Assembly (NCBI GenBank): GCA_964636405.1
Contig: CAZWSI010000009.1
Span: 13,444 to 77,443 of the forward strand
Direction of reading: 5' to 3'
DNA: 64,000 nt
Origin: CAZKGE01 sp964636405
Lineage (GTDB): Bacteria; Bacillota; Clostridia; Christensenellales; CAG-138
A program made the position numbers and the translations under genes. Under the pieces are notes generated by a model. It was not told the origin of the DNA, searched no databases, and saw only the letters and a list, made by a program, of their open reading frames with translations. Shown here piece after piece: positions 16,687-26,001 of this stretch; the stretch's first letter is position 1, and the number at the start of each line of letters is the position of its first letter.

Positions 16687-18665
16687 TGGAGCGAGAAGAC
16701 CCGCGCGCGGAATTGCGCGCGCTTACCGGGCGGCTTAACGGCTATGCCGCCGCCTATTACGACGCGGACGCGCCGCTTGTTTCCGATGCGGAGTACGACG
16801 CGCTCTACGACCGGCTCCTTGCGCTGGAAGCGGAGCTTGGCGAAGCGCTGCCCGATTCGCCCACCCGCCGCGTGGGCGGCACAGCCGCAGCGGGCTTCGC
16901 GCCGCACACGCACCTTGCGCGGCTTTGGAGTCTCGATAAGGTGCGCACGCCCGAGGCGCTCGCCGCCTTTGTCGAGCGCGTGCGCCGCGCCGCGGGCGGA
17001 AAGGCGCGCTTTGCGCTTGAATACAAGTTCGACGGTTTGACGGTAAACCTCACCTACGAGGGCGGGCGGCTCGCGCAGGGCGCGACGCGCGGAAACGGCG
17101 TAACGGGCGAGGGCATACTGCCCCAGCTTTCCACCGTCCGCAGTCTGCCGCGCAGCATTCCCTTTCAGGGCCGCATGGAGGTGCAGGGCGAATGCATCAT
17201 GCGCTTGAGCGTGCTCGAGGCCTTCAACAAAACATCCGACGAGCCGCTGAAGAACGCCCGCAACGCCGCGGCGGGCGCGCTGCGCAACCTTGATCCCAAG
17301 GTGACCGCCTCGCGCAATCTCGACGTATTCTGCTACAACGTGGGCTATATCGAGGGAAAGGAGCTCCGCACTCAGGAGGAAATGCTTTCCTTCCTCGCGG
17401 AGAACGGCTTCCCCGTAAGCCCCTATATCCGCTGGTGCGAAAGCGCAGAGGCGCTGCTTTTTGAGATCGGCGAGGCGGAAAAGACGCGCGGCACGCTTGG
17501 TTTTCTCATCGACGGCATGGTGATCAAGGTCTCGGATTTCGCGCTTCGCGAGGCCCTCGGCCATACGGATAAATTCCCCCGCTGGGCCATGGCCTATAAA
17601 TTCGCCGCCGAGGAAACGACCTCCACCGTGGAGGACGTAAGCTGGGAGCTGGGCCGCACGGGCAAGCTTACGCCCCTTGCGCACCTTGCGCCCGTCGAGC
17701 TTGCAGGGGCGACCATCCGCCGCGCGACGCTCAACAACTTCGACGATATCCAGCGCAAGCGCGTGGGAATCGGCTCTCGGGTCTTTTTGCGCCGCAGCAA
17801 CGACGTGATCCCCGAAATTCTCGGCGCCGTCCCGGGCGATACGCCGCTCCGTCCCGTGGAAAAGCCCTCGCGCTGCCCAAGCTGTGGCGCGCATGTCGAG
17901 CAGCGCGGCGCACATCTGTTTTGCACAAATTCGCTCTCCTGCAAGCCGCAGATTGTGGGACGCATGACGCACTACGCCTCGCGGGACGCGATGGACATCG
18001 AAAGCCTTTCGGACAAGACGATTTTTCAGCTTGTGGACGCGCTGGGCGTTTCCTCTATCCCGGAGCTGTACGCGCTTTCCCTCGCGCAATTGGTGCCGCT
18101 CGAGCGCTTCGCCCAGACGAAGGCGCAAAACCTGCTGAACGCGCTGGAAAAAAGCAAAAAGCGGCCCCTTGCCGCGTTCCTTTTCGCGCTGGGCATCCCG
18201 AACGTGGGCGTAAAGACCGCGCGCGACCTGGCGGGGCGCTTCGTCACGCTCGCGGCCGTGCGCGCCGCACCGCTGGACGCGCTGCTCGCCATTCCCGACG
18301 TGGGCGCGATCGTGGCCGACGGCATTGTGTCCTTCTTTGCCGATCCCTCCATTGCCGCGCAGGTGGACGCGCTCCTCGGCGCGGGCGTTTGCCCCGAGGA
18401 CGCCCGCGTAGCGCAGGCGGTCGGCGCGCTTTCCGGCAAAACGGTGGTGGTGACCGGCACGCTCCCCACGATGGACCGCCGCGCGGCGGAGAGCCGCATC
18501 GTGGCGGCCGGAGGCAAGGCCGCAGGGAGCGTAAGCAAAAACACAAGCTATGTGCTGGCGGGCGAAAACGCCGGCAGCAAGCTGGACAAGGCGCTTTCGC
18601 TGGGCATCCCCGTGCTCGACGAGGCCGCGTTTTTACGGCTGATCGGAGAAGAATCATGCGTTTAG
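16686..18665 (+). CDS. ligA: NAD-dependent DNA ligase
   Basis: This 659-residue NAD-dependent ligase seals nicks in replication and repair. Domains in order are the N-terminal Ia region with its Tyr pair, the adenylation domain with K-F-D-G (lysine about 114; most LigA have KxDG with Leu), an OB fold, a Cys4 zinc finger (from CPSCG about 397 to the CTNSLSC region), helix-hairpin-helix repeats and a C-terminal BRCT domain (about 580-659). The ATG shares one base with the pcrA stop; a TTG just before it is the alternative. It overlaps the next gene by 10 nt. pcrA-ligA pairing is usual in Bacillota. Confidence 0.97.
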   Translation: MEREDPRAELRALTGRLNGYAAAYYDADAPLVSDAEYDALYDRLLALEAELGEALPDSPTRRVGGTAAAGFAPHTHLARLWSLDKVRTPEALAAFVERVRRAAGGKARFALEYKFDGLTVNLTYEGGRLAQGATRGNGVTGEGILPQLSTVRSLPRSIPFQGRMEVQGECIMRLSVLEAFNKTSDEPLKNARNAAAGALRNLDPKVTASRNLDVFCYNVGYIEGKELRTQEEMLSFLAENGFPVSPYIRWCESAEALLFEIGEAEKTRGTLGFLIDGMVIKVSDFALREALGHTDKFPRWAMAYKFAAEETTSTVEDVSWELGRTGKLTPLAHLAPVELAGATIRRATLNNFDDIQRKRVGIGSRVFLRRSNDVIPEILGAVPGDTPLRPVEKPSRCPSCGAHVEQRGAHLFCTNSLSCKPQIVGRMTHYASRDAMDIESLSDKTIFQLVDALGVSSIPELYALSLAQLVPLERFAQTKAQNLLNALEKSKKRPLAAFLFALGIPNVGVKTARDLAGRFVTLAAVRAAPLDALLAIPDVGAIVADGIVSFFADPSIAAQVDALLGAGVCPEDARVAQAVGALSGKTVVVTGTLPTMDRRAAESRIVAAGGKAAGSVSKNTSYVLAGENAGSKLDKALSLGIPVLDEAAFLRLIGEESCV

Positions 18666-19645
18666 GCAAGCTTGACAACGATACCCTCGAGCGCCTTGTG
18701 CTCGCCAAATTCAGGCGGGTGCGGCCCGAGGCTTGCTCCGCGCCGGAAATCGGTGAGGATTGCGCAACGGTAAACCTCTTTGGCGACCTCGCGGTGCTCA
18801 GCACCGATCCCATCACCTCGGCCAAAATCGCGCAGCTTGGGCGGCTCACGGTGCACGTGTGCTGCAACGACGCGGCGGCCGCGGGCGCGGAGCCCGTTGG
18901 GCTGCTTATTACGCTCCTTGCACCGCCCGGCGCGACGGAGGCGGAGATCGGCCGCATTGCGGATGATCTGGCGGCAGCCGCAGCGGAGGCAGGCGTGGAT
19001 ATACTGGGCGGGCACACCGAGGTGACCGACAGCGTAACGCGCTTTGTCACCTGCGCGGCGGTGCTTGCCCGGCTTTCGCCGTCTGCCGCCCTGCGCGGCA
19101 TGCGCGCGGGCGACGATATCGTGCTCACCAAATACGCGGGGCTGGAGGGAACGGCTATCCTTGCCTCGGATTTTGCGACGCGCCTCTCCGCGCTCCCGGC
19201 CGAAACGCTCGCAAGCGCCCGCGCGCTCGCCGCCCGCCTCTCCGTCGTGCCCGAAAGCCGCGTGGCTATGCTCAGCGGCGCGACGGCCATGCACGACGTA
19301 ACCGAGGGCGGCGTGCTCGGCGCGCTCTGGGAGCTGTGCCGTCTGCACGGCTGCGGCGCCGCGCTGGATACGTCTGCCATCCCCGTTTTGCCCGAAACGC
19401 AGGCAATCTGCCAAGCGCTTGGACTCGATCCGCTGCGCCTCATCGGCAGCGGAAGCCTGCTGATTGCCTGCGAAAACGGCGCGCGCCTCGTCGCGGCGCT
19501 CCGGGAAGCGGGCATACCCGCCGCACAAATTGCGCGCGCGGCGGGCGATGCGCTCGTCTTCCCCGACGGAACCCCGGTCGCGCCGCCGCAAGCGGACGAG
19601 CTGTACAGGGTCTTTCCCTCTCTCGCGCCCGAGGATCATATATGA
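18656..19645 (+). CDS. AIR synthase-related protein (HypE/PurM superfamily)
   Basis: This 329-residue protein belongs to the ATP-binding PurM/ThiL/SelD/HypE superfamily. It has the early GEDCATV (the superfamily's conserved D-cluster), CCNDAAAAGAEP, the HTEVTDSV block and the HDVTEGGVLGALWEL glycine-rich motif of the C-terminal domain. HypE ends in a carbamoylated Cys (PRIC); this protein ends APEDHI and lacks that Cys, so it cannot work as a standard hydrogenase maturase, and no other hyp genes are nearby. The role is unknown. It overlaps ligA by 10 nt and ends the pcrA operon. Confidence 0.75.
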   Translation: MRLGKLDNDTLERLVLAKFRRVRPEACSAPEIGEDCATVNLFGDLAVLSTDPITSAKIAQLGRLTVHVCCNDAAAAGAEPVGLLITLLAPPGATEAEIGRIADDLAAAAAEAGVDILGGHTEVTDSVTRFVTCAAVLARLSPSAALRGMRAGDDIVLTKYAGLEGTAILASDFATRLSALPAETLASARALAARLSVVPESRVAMLSGATAMHDVTEGGVLGALWELCRLHGCGAALDTSAIPVLPETQAICQALGLDPLRLIGSGSLLIACENGARLVAALREAGIPAAQIARAAGDALVFPDGTPVAPPQADELYRVFPSLAPEDHI

Positions 19646-19655
19646 TTCGCCGCGC

Positions 19656-19684
19656 TTGTATTTCCTGGCAAAGCGTGGTATATT
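19656..19684 (+). promoter_or_regulatory. Promoter of yicC-remA-gmk-rpoZ cluster
   Basis: TTGTAT, a 17-nt spacer and TATATT. The predicted leader is about 23 nt, ending in a GGGGAGG ribosome site before the yicC ATG. Confidence 0.6.
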
Positions 19685-19713
19685 GAATTGTTGTAAACTG
19701 GGGAGGTTTAGAT

Positions 19714-20589
19714 ATGCACAGCATGACCGGCTATGGCCGCGGCACGGCCGCCCGGGACGGGCGGGAGATCACGCTCGAGCTCAAAACCGTGAACCATCGC
19801 TTTCTCGATGTGTCCATGCGGCTTCCCCGGCATATCGCGTTCCTGGAGGACGCGCTCCGGCAGGGGCTGTCCGCGCGGCTCTCGCGCGGACATGTCGATT
19901 TGACGGTCAGCTACAGGAATTTCCGCACCGACGCGCGGCGCGTCGTCGTGGACGAAGCGCTGCTTTCGGCCTATCTTGCGGCCGCGCGGGCGCTGACGGA
20001 GCCCTGCGCGCTTGCCGACGACCTGACCGTGACCGCCGCGCTCCGCCTGCCAGACGTGATGGACGTGCGCGAGGCGGACGAGGATCGCGAGCCGGTGACG
20101 GCGCTTGCGCTCGAGGCGCTTTCCCTTGCGCTCGACGAACTGACGGCCATGCGGCACGCCGAGGGCGAGCGGCTTAGGAGCGACCTTGCGACGCGGACGG
20201 ATACCATCGCGGCGCTGACCGCCTCCGTTTCCGAGCGCGCGCCGCTTGTCATTGAGGAGTATCGCGTCAAGCTCACCGACCGCATCGAGCAATTGCTCGG
20301 CAAAACGGAGGTGGATCGCGCGCGGCTTGCCACTGAAGTTGCGCTCTTTGCAGACAAGGCGAGCATCGACGAGGAGCTTACGCGCCTAAACAGCCACCTT
20401 GTGGAGATTCGGAAGCTGTTTGAAACGCCGGAGCCCTCCGGGCGGCGGCTGGATTTTATCGTGCAGGAGCTGAATCGGGAGTTTAACACCATCGGCTCCA
20501 AGGCCAACGACGCGGAATTGACCCGGCTCGTGCTGCTCGGCAAGGCCGAGATCGAAAAGGTGCGCGAGCAGGTTCAAAATATCGAGTAG
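19714..20589 (+). CDS. yicC: YicC-family endoribonuclease
   Basis: This 291-residue YicC/YloC-family protein opens with the diagnostic MTGYGR, then ELKTVNHRFLD, and ends with the DUF1732 region (ELTRLNSHLVEI through EFNTIGSKAND). Relatives are endoribonucleases that act on small or messenger RNA in E. coli and B. subtilis. The length is normal. A strong ribosome site and a promoter precede it. It leads yicC-remA-gmk-rpoZ, the standard Bacillota order. Confidence 0.93.
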   Translation: MHSMTGYGRGTAARDGREITLELKTVNHRFLDVSMRLPRHIAFLEDALRQGLSARLSRGHVDLTVSYRNFRTDARRVVVDEALLSAYLAAARALTEPCALADDLTVTAALRLPDVMDVREADEDREPVTALALEALSLALDELTAMRHAEGERLRSDLATRTDTIAALTASVSERAPLVIEEYRVKLTDRIEQLLGKTEVDRARLATEVALFADKASIDEELTRLNSHLVEIRKLFETPEPSGRRLDFIVQELNREFNTIGSKANDAELTRLVLLGKAEIEKVREQVQNIE

Positions 20590-20602
20590 GACGAGGTAAG
20601 GC

Positions 20603-20866
20603 ATGAGCTTTCCGCTGTTAAACATCGGCTTTGGCAACATCGTGGCGGCCAACCGCCTCGTGGCCATCGTCAGCCCCGAATCGGCGCCCATCAAGCGCAT
20701 CGTGCAGGAGGCGCGCGAGTCCGGGCGGCTCATCGACGCGACCTGCGGACGGCGCACAAGGGCCGTGGTCGTCACCGACAGCGGACATGTGATTTTATCC
20801 GCCATTCAGCCGGAAACCGTGGCGGGGCGGCTTGAAAGCGCCACGCAGGACGAAGACGAGGCGTAA
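20603..20866 (+). CDS. remA: RemA-family DNA-binding regulator
   Basis: This 87-residue DUF370 protein has nearly all diagnostic blocks of RemA: LNIGFGNIVAANRLVAIVSP, IDATCGRRTRAVV, DSGHVILSAIQPETVA. In B. subtilis RemA forms ring-shaped oligomers and activates biofilm matrix and osmoprotection operons. Its presence between yicC and gmk is the standard Bacillota context. In this window the obvious candidate extracellular polysaccharide locus lies at 53-60 kb, but any regulatory link is speculation. The short gaps on both sides indicate cotranscription. Confidence 0.93.
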   Translation: MSFPLLNIGFGNIVAANRLVAIVSPESAPIKRIVQEARESGRLIDATCGRRTRAVVVTDSGHVILSAIQPETVAGRLESATQDEDEA

Positions 20867-20877
20867 GGAGGCGTTCC

Positions 20878-21492
20878 ATGGAGCGGGAAAAACTGGGTTT
20901 GCTTCTCGTCGTGTCCGGCCCCGCGGGGGTGGGCAAGGGCAGCATCGACGGCGTACTGCTCGAACGGCACAAGAACATGGTGCTGTCCGTATCCGCCACC
21001 ACGCGCGGCATTCGTCCCGGCGAAAAGGACGGCGTCCACTATCATTACATCACGGAGGACGCGTTTCGGGACATGATCGAACAGGACGCGTTTCTGGAAT
21101 ACATGCACGTGTTCGGGCTGGATTACTACGGCACGCCCCGTGCCTTTGTGGAGGAAAACCGGCGCGCGGGACGCGATGTAATATTAGAAATCGACGTGCA
21201 GGGCGCCATGCGCATTCGCGCGCGCTGCCCGGAGGCCATCCTCGTGTTTATCGCGCCGCCATCCATGGAAGAATTAAAGCGCAGGCTGGTGGGGCGCGGC
21301 ACGGAAACGCCGGAAAAGATCGAAAAGCGCTTCGCCACGGCCGGCGAGGAGCTGCGCTATCTGCCGCGCTACGACTATGTGGTGGTCAACCATGCGCTGG
21401 GCGAGGCCGTGGCGCAGATGGAAGCCATCCTCACGGCCGAAAAGCGGCGCGTCGGCCGCAATACCGAGCTGGTCGAGCACCTGCTTGGCTGA
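20878..21492 (+). CDS. gmk: Guanylate kinase
   Basis: This 204-residue kinase converts GMP to GDP with ATP. The P-loop is SGPAGVGKGS (13-22), with Ala in place of the more usual Ser. The GMP-binding region (TTRGIRPGEKDGVHYHY) and Tyr/Glu residues (FLEYMHVFGLDYYGTP) are intact, followed by DVQGAMRIR. The length is normal. It follows remA by 11 nt with ribosome site AAGGAGG. Confidence 0.96.
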   Translation: MEREKLGLLLVVSGPAGVGKGSIDGVLLERHKNMVLSVSATTRGIRPGEKDGVHYHYITEDAFRDMIEQDAFLEYMHVFGLDYYGTPRAFVEENRRAGRDVILEIDVQGAMRIRARCPEAILVFIAPPSMEELKRRLVGRGTETPEKIEKRFATAGEELRYLPRYDYVVVNHALGEAVAQMEAILTAEKRRVGRNTELVEHLLG

Positions 21493-21555
21493 AGCAAAAA
21501 GACCCGGGGGCTAGAAGCGTCCTCCCCCCACGCATGAGAAAGGATGATGTTCGTT

Positions 21556-21756
21556 ATGATGAATTTACCGCTCAATGAGCTCATTGAAAAGGCCGGATGC
21601 CGCTATATGCTCGTAACCGCCGTAGCCACGCGCGCGCGTCAGCTACAGGCCGATTTCGAGAAGCTGGGGGAGCGCAAGCCCGTGTCCGTGGCCGTGGACG
21701 AGCTTTATAACGATCGTCTCGAGGTCGATTATCCGAAGGAATACTATCAAGAGTAA
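21556..21756 (+). CDS. rpoZ: RNA polymerase omega subunit
   Basis: This roughly 66-residue omega subunit helps RNA polymerase assembly by clamping the beta-prime C-terminus. The family pattern is clear: LNELIEKAGCRYMLVTAVATRARQL followed by a short acidic tail (region split here for brevity: N-terminal helix, then the RARQ motif). Four in-frame ATGs lie close together; AGAAAGGA overlaps the first two, so the third (product beginning MMNLPL) fits best, though its spacing is slightly long. It follows gmk by 63 nt. In B. subtilis coaBC would come next; here it is absent. Confidence 0.88.
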   Translation: MMNLPLNELIEKAGCRYMLVTAVATRARQLQADFEKLGERKPVSVAVDELYNDRLEVDYPKEYYQE

Positions 21757-21794
21757 GCGTCCTTCGCCGTCCATCGCTGAATAGAACGCGGCTG

Positions 21795-21850
21795 GCGAGC
21801 CCAATGGGCTCGCTTGTTGGCGTGGCGCGCCCGTGGATACGACACGCCAA
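21795..21850 (+). other. Tandem stem-loops between rpoZ and priA
   Basis: Two consecutive hairpins occupy the 143-bp gap. GCGAGCCC/GGGCTCGC is a perfect 8-bp stem with a 3-base loop. TTGGCGTG/CACGCCAA (21817-21824 and 21843-21850) is a perfect 8-bp stem with an 18-base loop. Only TTGTT follows the first, so it is at best a weak terminator. The gap sits where coaBC lies in related genomes. Confidence 0.5.
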
Positions 21851-21899
21851 CGGCCGGACGCACGCCTGATGCGCGCTCGGCCGCAAGGGGGGGAAAGCC

Positions 21900-24161
21900 G
21901 TGTTTGCCAATGTGATCGTCGATATCGCCCACGCCAACGTGGACAGAAGCTTTACCTACCGCGTGCCGGAGGAGCTGACCTCGCTCCTTGTGCCCGGCAT
22001 GCGCGTGATCGTACCCTTCGGCGCGAAAAACGCCAAAAAGGAGGGCTTTGTCGCTTCGCTTGCCGAAACGAGCGACGCGGGCGTGCCGCTTAAAAGCGTC
22101 ATTCGCACGCTGGAGCCCTATCCCGTGCTGCTGCCCGACCAGCTCGCGCTGGCCGAATGGGTCTGCCAAAGCTACAATTGCCTGCTTGTGGACGCGCTGC
22201 GGCTCATGATCCCCGCGGAACTGCGCGGCGGCCGTGTGAAGGCCAAGGTGACGCGCAGCTTTGCGCTCACGGGGGACGCGTCTTTGAAGGAGGCCCGCGC
22301 GGCGCTGACCGATGCAAAGGGCCGCGCGCGCGCGCCCAGGCAGCTCGAGCTGCTCGCGCTGCTTAGCCAGGCGGGCCGTCCGCTTACGCGCGAGGAGATT
22401 TCCGCCTGCATGCCCGACGCGTCCACCGCGCTTTCCGCGCTCATAAAAAAAGGACTCATCGCAGAGAGCGGCACGGTAACCTTCCGCCGCCCGCAGAGCG
22501 GCCTTACCGAGGAAAAACGGGATATCATCCTTACCGACGGGCAGGAGCGGGCCATTGCACGCATCCATACCGCCATGGACGGGGACGGCGGCGCTTTTCT
22601 GCTGCACGGCGTAACGGGCTCTGGCAAAACGGAGGTGTACCTCCGCGCCATTGCGCATTGCCTCGCGCTGGGGCGCGGAGCCATCGTGCTCGTGCCTGAG
22701 ATCTCGCTTACGCCCCAAACGGTGGGGCGTTTTGCGGCGCGCTTTTCGGGGCGCATCGCGGTGCTCCACAGCCGTCTTTCCGCCGGCGAGCGCTACGATG
22801 AGTGGCGGCGCATCCGTTTGGGACGGGCGGACGTGGTGGTGGGCGCGCGCAGCGCGGTTTTCGCACCCCTTGCGCGCCTCGGGCTCATCGTGGTGGACGA
22901 GGAGCACGAAACGAGCTACCAAAGCGAAACGCAGCCGCGCTACAACGCCGTCGAGGTCGCCCTCCATCGCGCGGACACAGCGCGCTGCCCGCTCGTGCTC
23001 GGCAGCGCCACGCCGCAGCTCATGAGCTACTATCGCGCGGAGCGAGGGCGCTATACGCTTTTGTCCCTCCCCACGCGCGTGGAGTACCGGCCCATGCCGA
23101 CCGTTGAAATCACGGACATGCGCGACGAGTTTCTTTCCGGCAACAACGGCATCTTCAGCCGCCGCCTGGTCAAGCTGCTCGACGCATGCTTTTCCGCCGG
23201 GCGGCAGGCCATGCTGTTCCTCAACCGCCGGGGCTATTCCACCTTTGTGTCCTGCCGGGCCTGCGGCTATGTGGCTACCTGCGACAATTGCGACCTCTCC
23301 ATGACCTATCACAAATTGGAGAATCGACTTCAGTGCCACTTTTGCGGGGCCGTCAAGCCCCTGCCCGCAAGCTGTCCCGCGTGCGGGAAGCCGTTTATCA
23401 AATATTTCGGCGTGGGCACCGAGCAGGTGGAGGAGGAGCTGCGCCGCCTGTTCCCGCAGGTGACGGCGCTCCGGATGGATACGGACACCATGCGCCGCAA
23501 GGGGGCCATGCAGGAGATGCTGGAAAGCTTTGCGGCGGGCCGCGCCCAGGCGCTGATCGGCACGCAAATGATCGCCAAGGGGCACGATTTCCCCAATGTC
23601 ACGCTCGTGGGCGTGGTGGCTGCGGATGCGACGCTCCTCATCCCGGATTATCGCAGCACGGAGCGCACCTTTCAGCTGCTTACGCAGGTGTCGGGCCGCG
23701 CGGGGCGGGACAGCAGCCCGGGGCGCGTGGTCGTGCAAACCTACAGCCCGCAGCACCCGGCCATTCGCTTTGCCAAGGCGCACGATTACGAGGGCTTTTT
23801 CCGCTATGAGCTGGCCGAACGCCGCAAGGCGCTCTTCCCCCCGTATTCCCTCTTTGTGCGCATTCTGTTTTCCGGCCCCGACGCGGCGCAGCTTGCCCAG
23901 GCGGGCGAAGGGTACGCGCAAACGCTTGAAATGGAGCTGCGCGCTTGCCTTGGAGAGGCGGGCAAGGCCGATTTGCTGCTGCTGATCGCCTCCCCCGCTC
24001 CCATCCAGAAAAAGCGCGGCAGCTATCGCTATCAGGTGCTCGTCAAGCTTTTGCGGACGAATCGGACGAAGGGGGCGCTGCGGCTTATTTACGACTTTGC
24101 GGCAAGGAACCGAACCGAGGCCTTCGCGCTCGTCGAGGTCAACCCGCAGGACATGTTTTAA
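21900..24161 (+). CDS. priA: Primosomal replication restart helicase PriA
   Basis: This 753-residue 3'-5' DNA helicase reloads the replisome at stalled forks. It has an N-terminal 3'-end-binding domain (FTYRVPEEL...GMRVIVPFG), Walker A GVTGSGKTE (about 236), a DEEH box in VVDEEHETSYQSE, and an eight-Cys zinc region (about 450-500, CRACGYVATCDNCD and CHFCGAVKPLPASCPACG). The C-terminal helicase half ends with the usual domain. The GTG start has a run of G residues followed by GAAAG just before it. In related genomes priA runs directly into def; here a transporter cassette intervenes. Confidence 0.96.
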   Translation: MFANVIVDIAHANVDRSFTYRVPEELTSLLVPGMRVIVPFGAKNAKKEGFVASLAETSDAGVPLKSVIRTLEPYPVLLPDQLALAEWVCQSYNCLLVDALRLMIPAELRGGRVKAKVTRSFALTGDASLKEARAALTDAKGRARAPRQLELLALLSQAGRPLTREEISACMPDASTALSALIKKGLIAESGTVTFRRPQSGLTEEKRDIILTDGQERAIARIHTAMDGDGGAFLLHGVTGSGKTEVYLRAIAHCLALGRGAIVLVPEISLTPQTVGRFAARFSGRIAVLHSRLSAGERYDEWRRIRLGRADVVVGARSAVFAPLARLGLIVVDEEHETSYQSETQPRYNAVEVALHRADTARCPLVLGSATPQLMSYYRAERGRYTLLSLPTRVEYRPMPTVEITDMRDEFLSGNNGIFSRRLVKLLDACFSAGRQAMLFLNRRGYSTFVSCRACGYVATCDNCDLSMTYHKLENRLQCHFCGAVKPLPASCPACGKPFIKYFGVGTEQVEEELRRLFPQVTALRMDTDTMRRKGAMQEMLESFAAGRAQALIGTQMIAKGHDFPNVTLVGVVAADATLLIPDYRSTERTFQLLTQVSGRAGRDSSPGRVVVQTYSPQHPAIRFAKAHDYEGFFRYELAERRKALFPPYSLFVRILFSGPDAAQLAQAGEGYAQTLEMELRACLGEAGKADLLLLIASPAPIQKKRGSYRYQVLVKLLRTNRTKGALRLIYDFAARNRTEAFALVEVNPQDMF

Positions 24162-24174
24162 CGAAGGGAGCATT

Positions 24175-26001
24175 ATGAAAGCCAAAACAACCGCAAAACA
24201 CAGGAGAACGAACTGGCGGCTCGTTTGGAGCATCGTAAAGGGGTATCGGGCGCACATTGCGCTCGGCGCGCTGTTTGTGCTGCTTGCGGCCTGCATGGCC
24301 TTCGCCATCCCCTTTATCACGAGCTTTACGCTCGATTATGTCATCGAGGGCACGGACATGGAGCTGCCCGGCTTCCTGCTCGCCGCGCTCGACGCGCTGG
24401 GCGGGCGGGACTTTCTGCTCCCCCGGGTGTGGCTCTGCGGCATCGCGCTGCTGCTGCTCACGCTCCTCAACGGCCTGTTCACCTTTCTTCGGCGCAGGGA
24501 GATTGCCTACGCCTCGGAGGGCGTGGCCAAGACGCTGCGCGACCATCTCTACCGGCACCTCGAGGACGTGCCCTACGATTATCATAAGCATGTCAACACG
24601 GGCGATCTCGTGCAGCGCTGCTCCTCCGATGTGGATACCATCCGCCGCTTTATCAGCGTGCAGCTTATGGACATCGTGCGCACGCTCGCCATGTTTTTTG
24701 TGGCCGCGGGCGTGATGCTGTCCATCAATGTGAAGATGGCGCTTATCTCCATGTCGCTTATGCCGCTGCTTGCGGTGAGCTCGTTTGTGTATTTCACCTA
24801 CGTGCGCCGCTACTTCACGGATTCCGATGAGGCGGAGGGGAAGCTTTCCACCTTCTTGCAGGAGAACCTCACGGGCATCCGCGTGGTGCGCGCCTTCGGG
24901 CAGCAGAAATCGCAGATCGAGCGCTTTACCGCCTGCAACGAGGAATTCCGCGACAAGACCTACCGCCTCATGCGCCTGTTGGGCTTTTACTGGGGCATTT
25001 CGGACAGCGCGGGCTATCTGCAAATCGCGCTTTCGCTGGTAGCGGGCGTGTTCTTTGTGGCGCGCGGCGAATTTACGCTGGGCAACGTCACGCTCTTTGC
25101 CACCTACACCAGCATGCTCACCTGGCCCGTGCGCCAGCTTGGGCGCATCCTGGCCGATATGGGCAAGGCGGCTGTCTCCCTCGGCCGCATCGATGAAATC
25201 CTCGAAGCCCCTCTGGAAAAGGAGCCGGGCAAGTCGCTTACGCCGAACCTTTCCGGCGATATCGAATTCTCGCACGTGTGCTTTGGCTACGATCGCTATA
25301 ACGACGTGCTTGACGATGTGAGCTTTACCGCGCACAGGGGGCAGACCGTGGCCATTCTCGGCTCGACTGGCAGCGGCAAATCGAGCCTCGTGCAGCTTTT
25401 GCAGCGGCTATACCTCTGCACGCGGGGCGAGATCCGCATTGCGGCCACGAGCATCAACGACATTGAGCACGGGCATTTGCGGCGCAACATCGGCATCGTT
25501 TTGCAGGAGCCCTTCCTCTATTCGCGCACGCTCCTGGAAAACATCCGCATCGTGCGGCCCGACGCGAGCCGGGAGGAGGTGTACGACGTGGCGCGCACGG
25601 CCTCCGTGCACGAGGTGATCATGGGCTTTGACCAGGGCTACGACACGCTCGTCGGCGAGCGCGGCGTGACGCTCTCGGGCGGGCAGCAGCAGCGCGTGGC
25701 CATTGCGCGCACGCTCATGCAAAAGGCGCCCATCCTCATTTTTGACGATTCCATGAGCGCGGTGGATACGGAAACGGATGCGGCCATCCGCAAATCGCTC
25801 CACGCGCTTCGGCACGATGGCATTACCATCCTCATCTCGCACCGCATTACGACCCTGTGCGAGGCGGATATGATCCTCGTGCTCGAGCACGGCAGGCTGG
25901 TGCAGCAGGGCACGCACAAGGAGCTTTTGCGGCAGGAGGGGCTTTACAGCCGCATTGCCGCCATTCAGGACATGGCCGCGCAGGGAGGTGACGCACAATG
26001 A
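24175..26001 (+). CDS. ABC exporter half-transporter, degenerate-site subunit
   Basis: This 608-residue ABC exporter subunit has six membrane helices (about 20-320) and a C-terminal ATPase with Walker A GSTGSGKSS (about 397), signature LSGGQQQR, Walker B ILIFDDSMSAVD and H-loop ISHRI. The residue after Walker B is Asp and not the catalytic Glu, the mark of the degenerate site in heterodimeric exporters such as TM287/288 or BmrCD. The partner is the next gene, overlapping by 4 nt. Likely role is multidrug or peptide/lipid export. Ribosome site GAAGGGAG precedes the ATG. Confidence 0.92.
   Translation: MKAKTTAKHRRTNWRLVWSIVKGYRAHIALGALFVLLAACMAFAIPFITSFTLDYVIEGTDMELPGFLLAALDALGGRDFLLPRVWLCGIALLLLTLLNGLFTFLRRREIAYASEGVAKTLRDHLYRHLEDVPYDYHKHVNTGDLVQRCSSDVDTIRRFISVQLMDIVRTLAMFFVAAGVMLSINVKMALISMSLMPLLAVSSFVYFTYVRRYFTDSDEAEGKLSTFLQENLTGIRVVRAFGQQKSQIERFTACNEEFRDKTYRLMRLLGFYWGISDSAGYLQIALSLVAGVFFVARGEFTLGNVTLFATYTSMLTWPVRQLGRILADMGKAAVSLGRIDEILEAPLEKEPGKSLTPNLSGDIEFSHVCFGYDRYNDVLDDVSFTAHRGQTVAILGSTGSGKSSLVQLLQRLYLCTRGEIRIAATSINDIEHGHLRRNIGIVLQEPFLYSRTLLENIRIVRPDASREEVYDVARTASVHEVIMGFDQGYDTLVGERGVTLSGGQQQRVAIARTLMQKAPILIFDDSMSAVDTETDAAIRKSLHALRHDGITILISHRITTLCEADMILVLEHGRLVQQGTHKELLRQEGLYSRIAAIQDMAAQGGDAQ

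Noticed and set aside
18656..19645. Calling the PurM-superfamily protein HypE
   Set aside because: The C-terminal PRIC-type cysteine is missing and no hydrogenase maturation genes lie nearby.
21747..24320. A very long open frame of about 857 codons on the minus strand opposite priA
   Set aside because: The opposite frame encodes complete PriA with all helicase and zinc motifs. High GC makes antisense stops rare, and the antisense product shows no recognisable domain.
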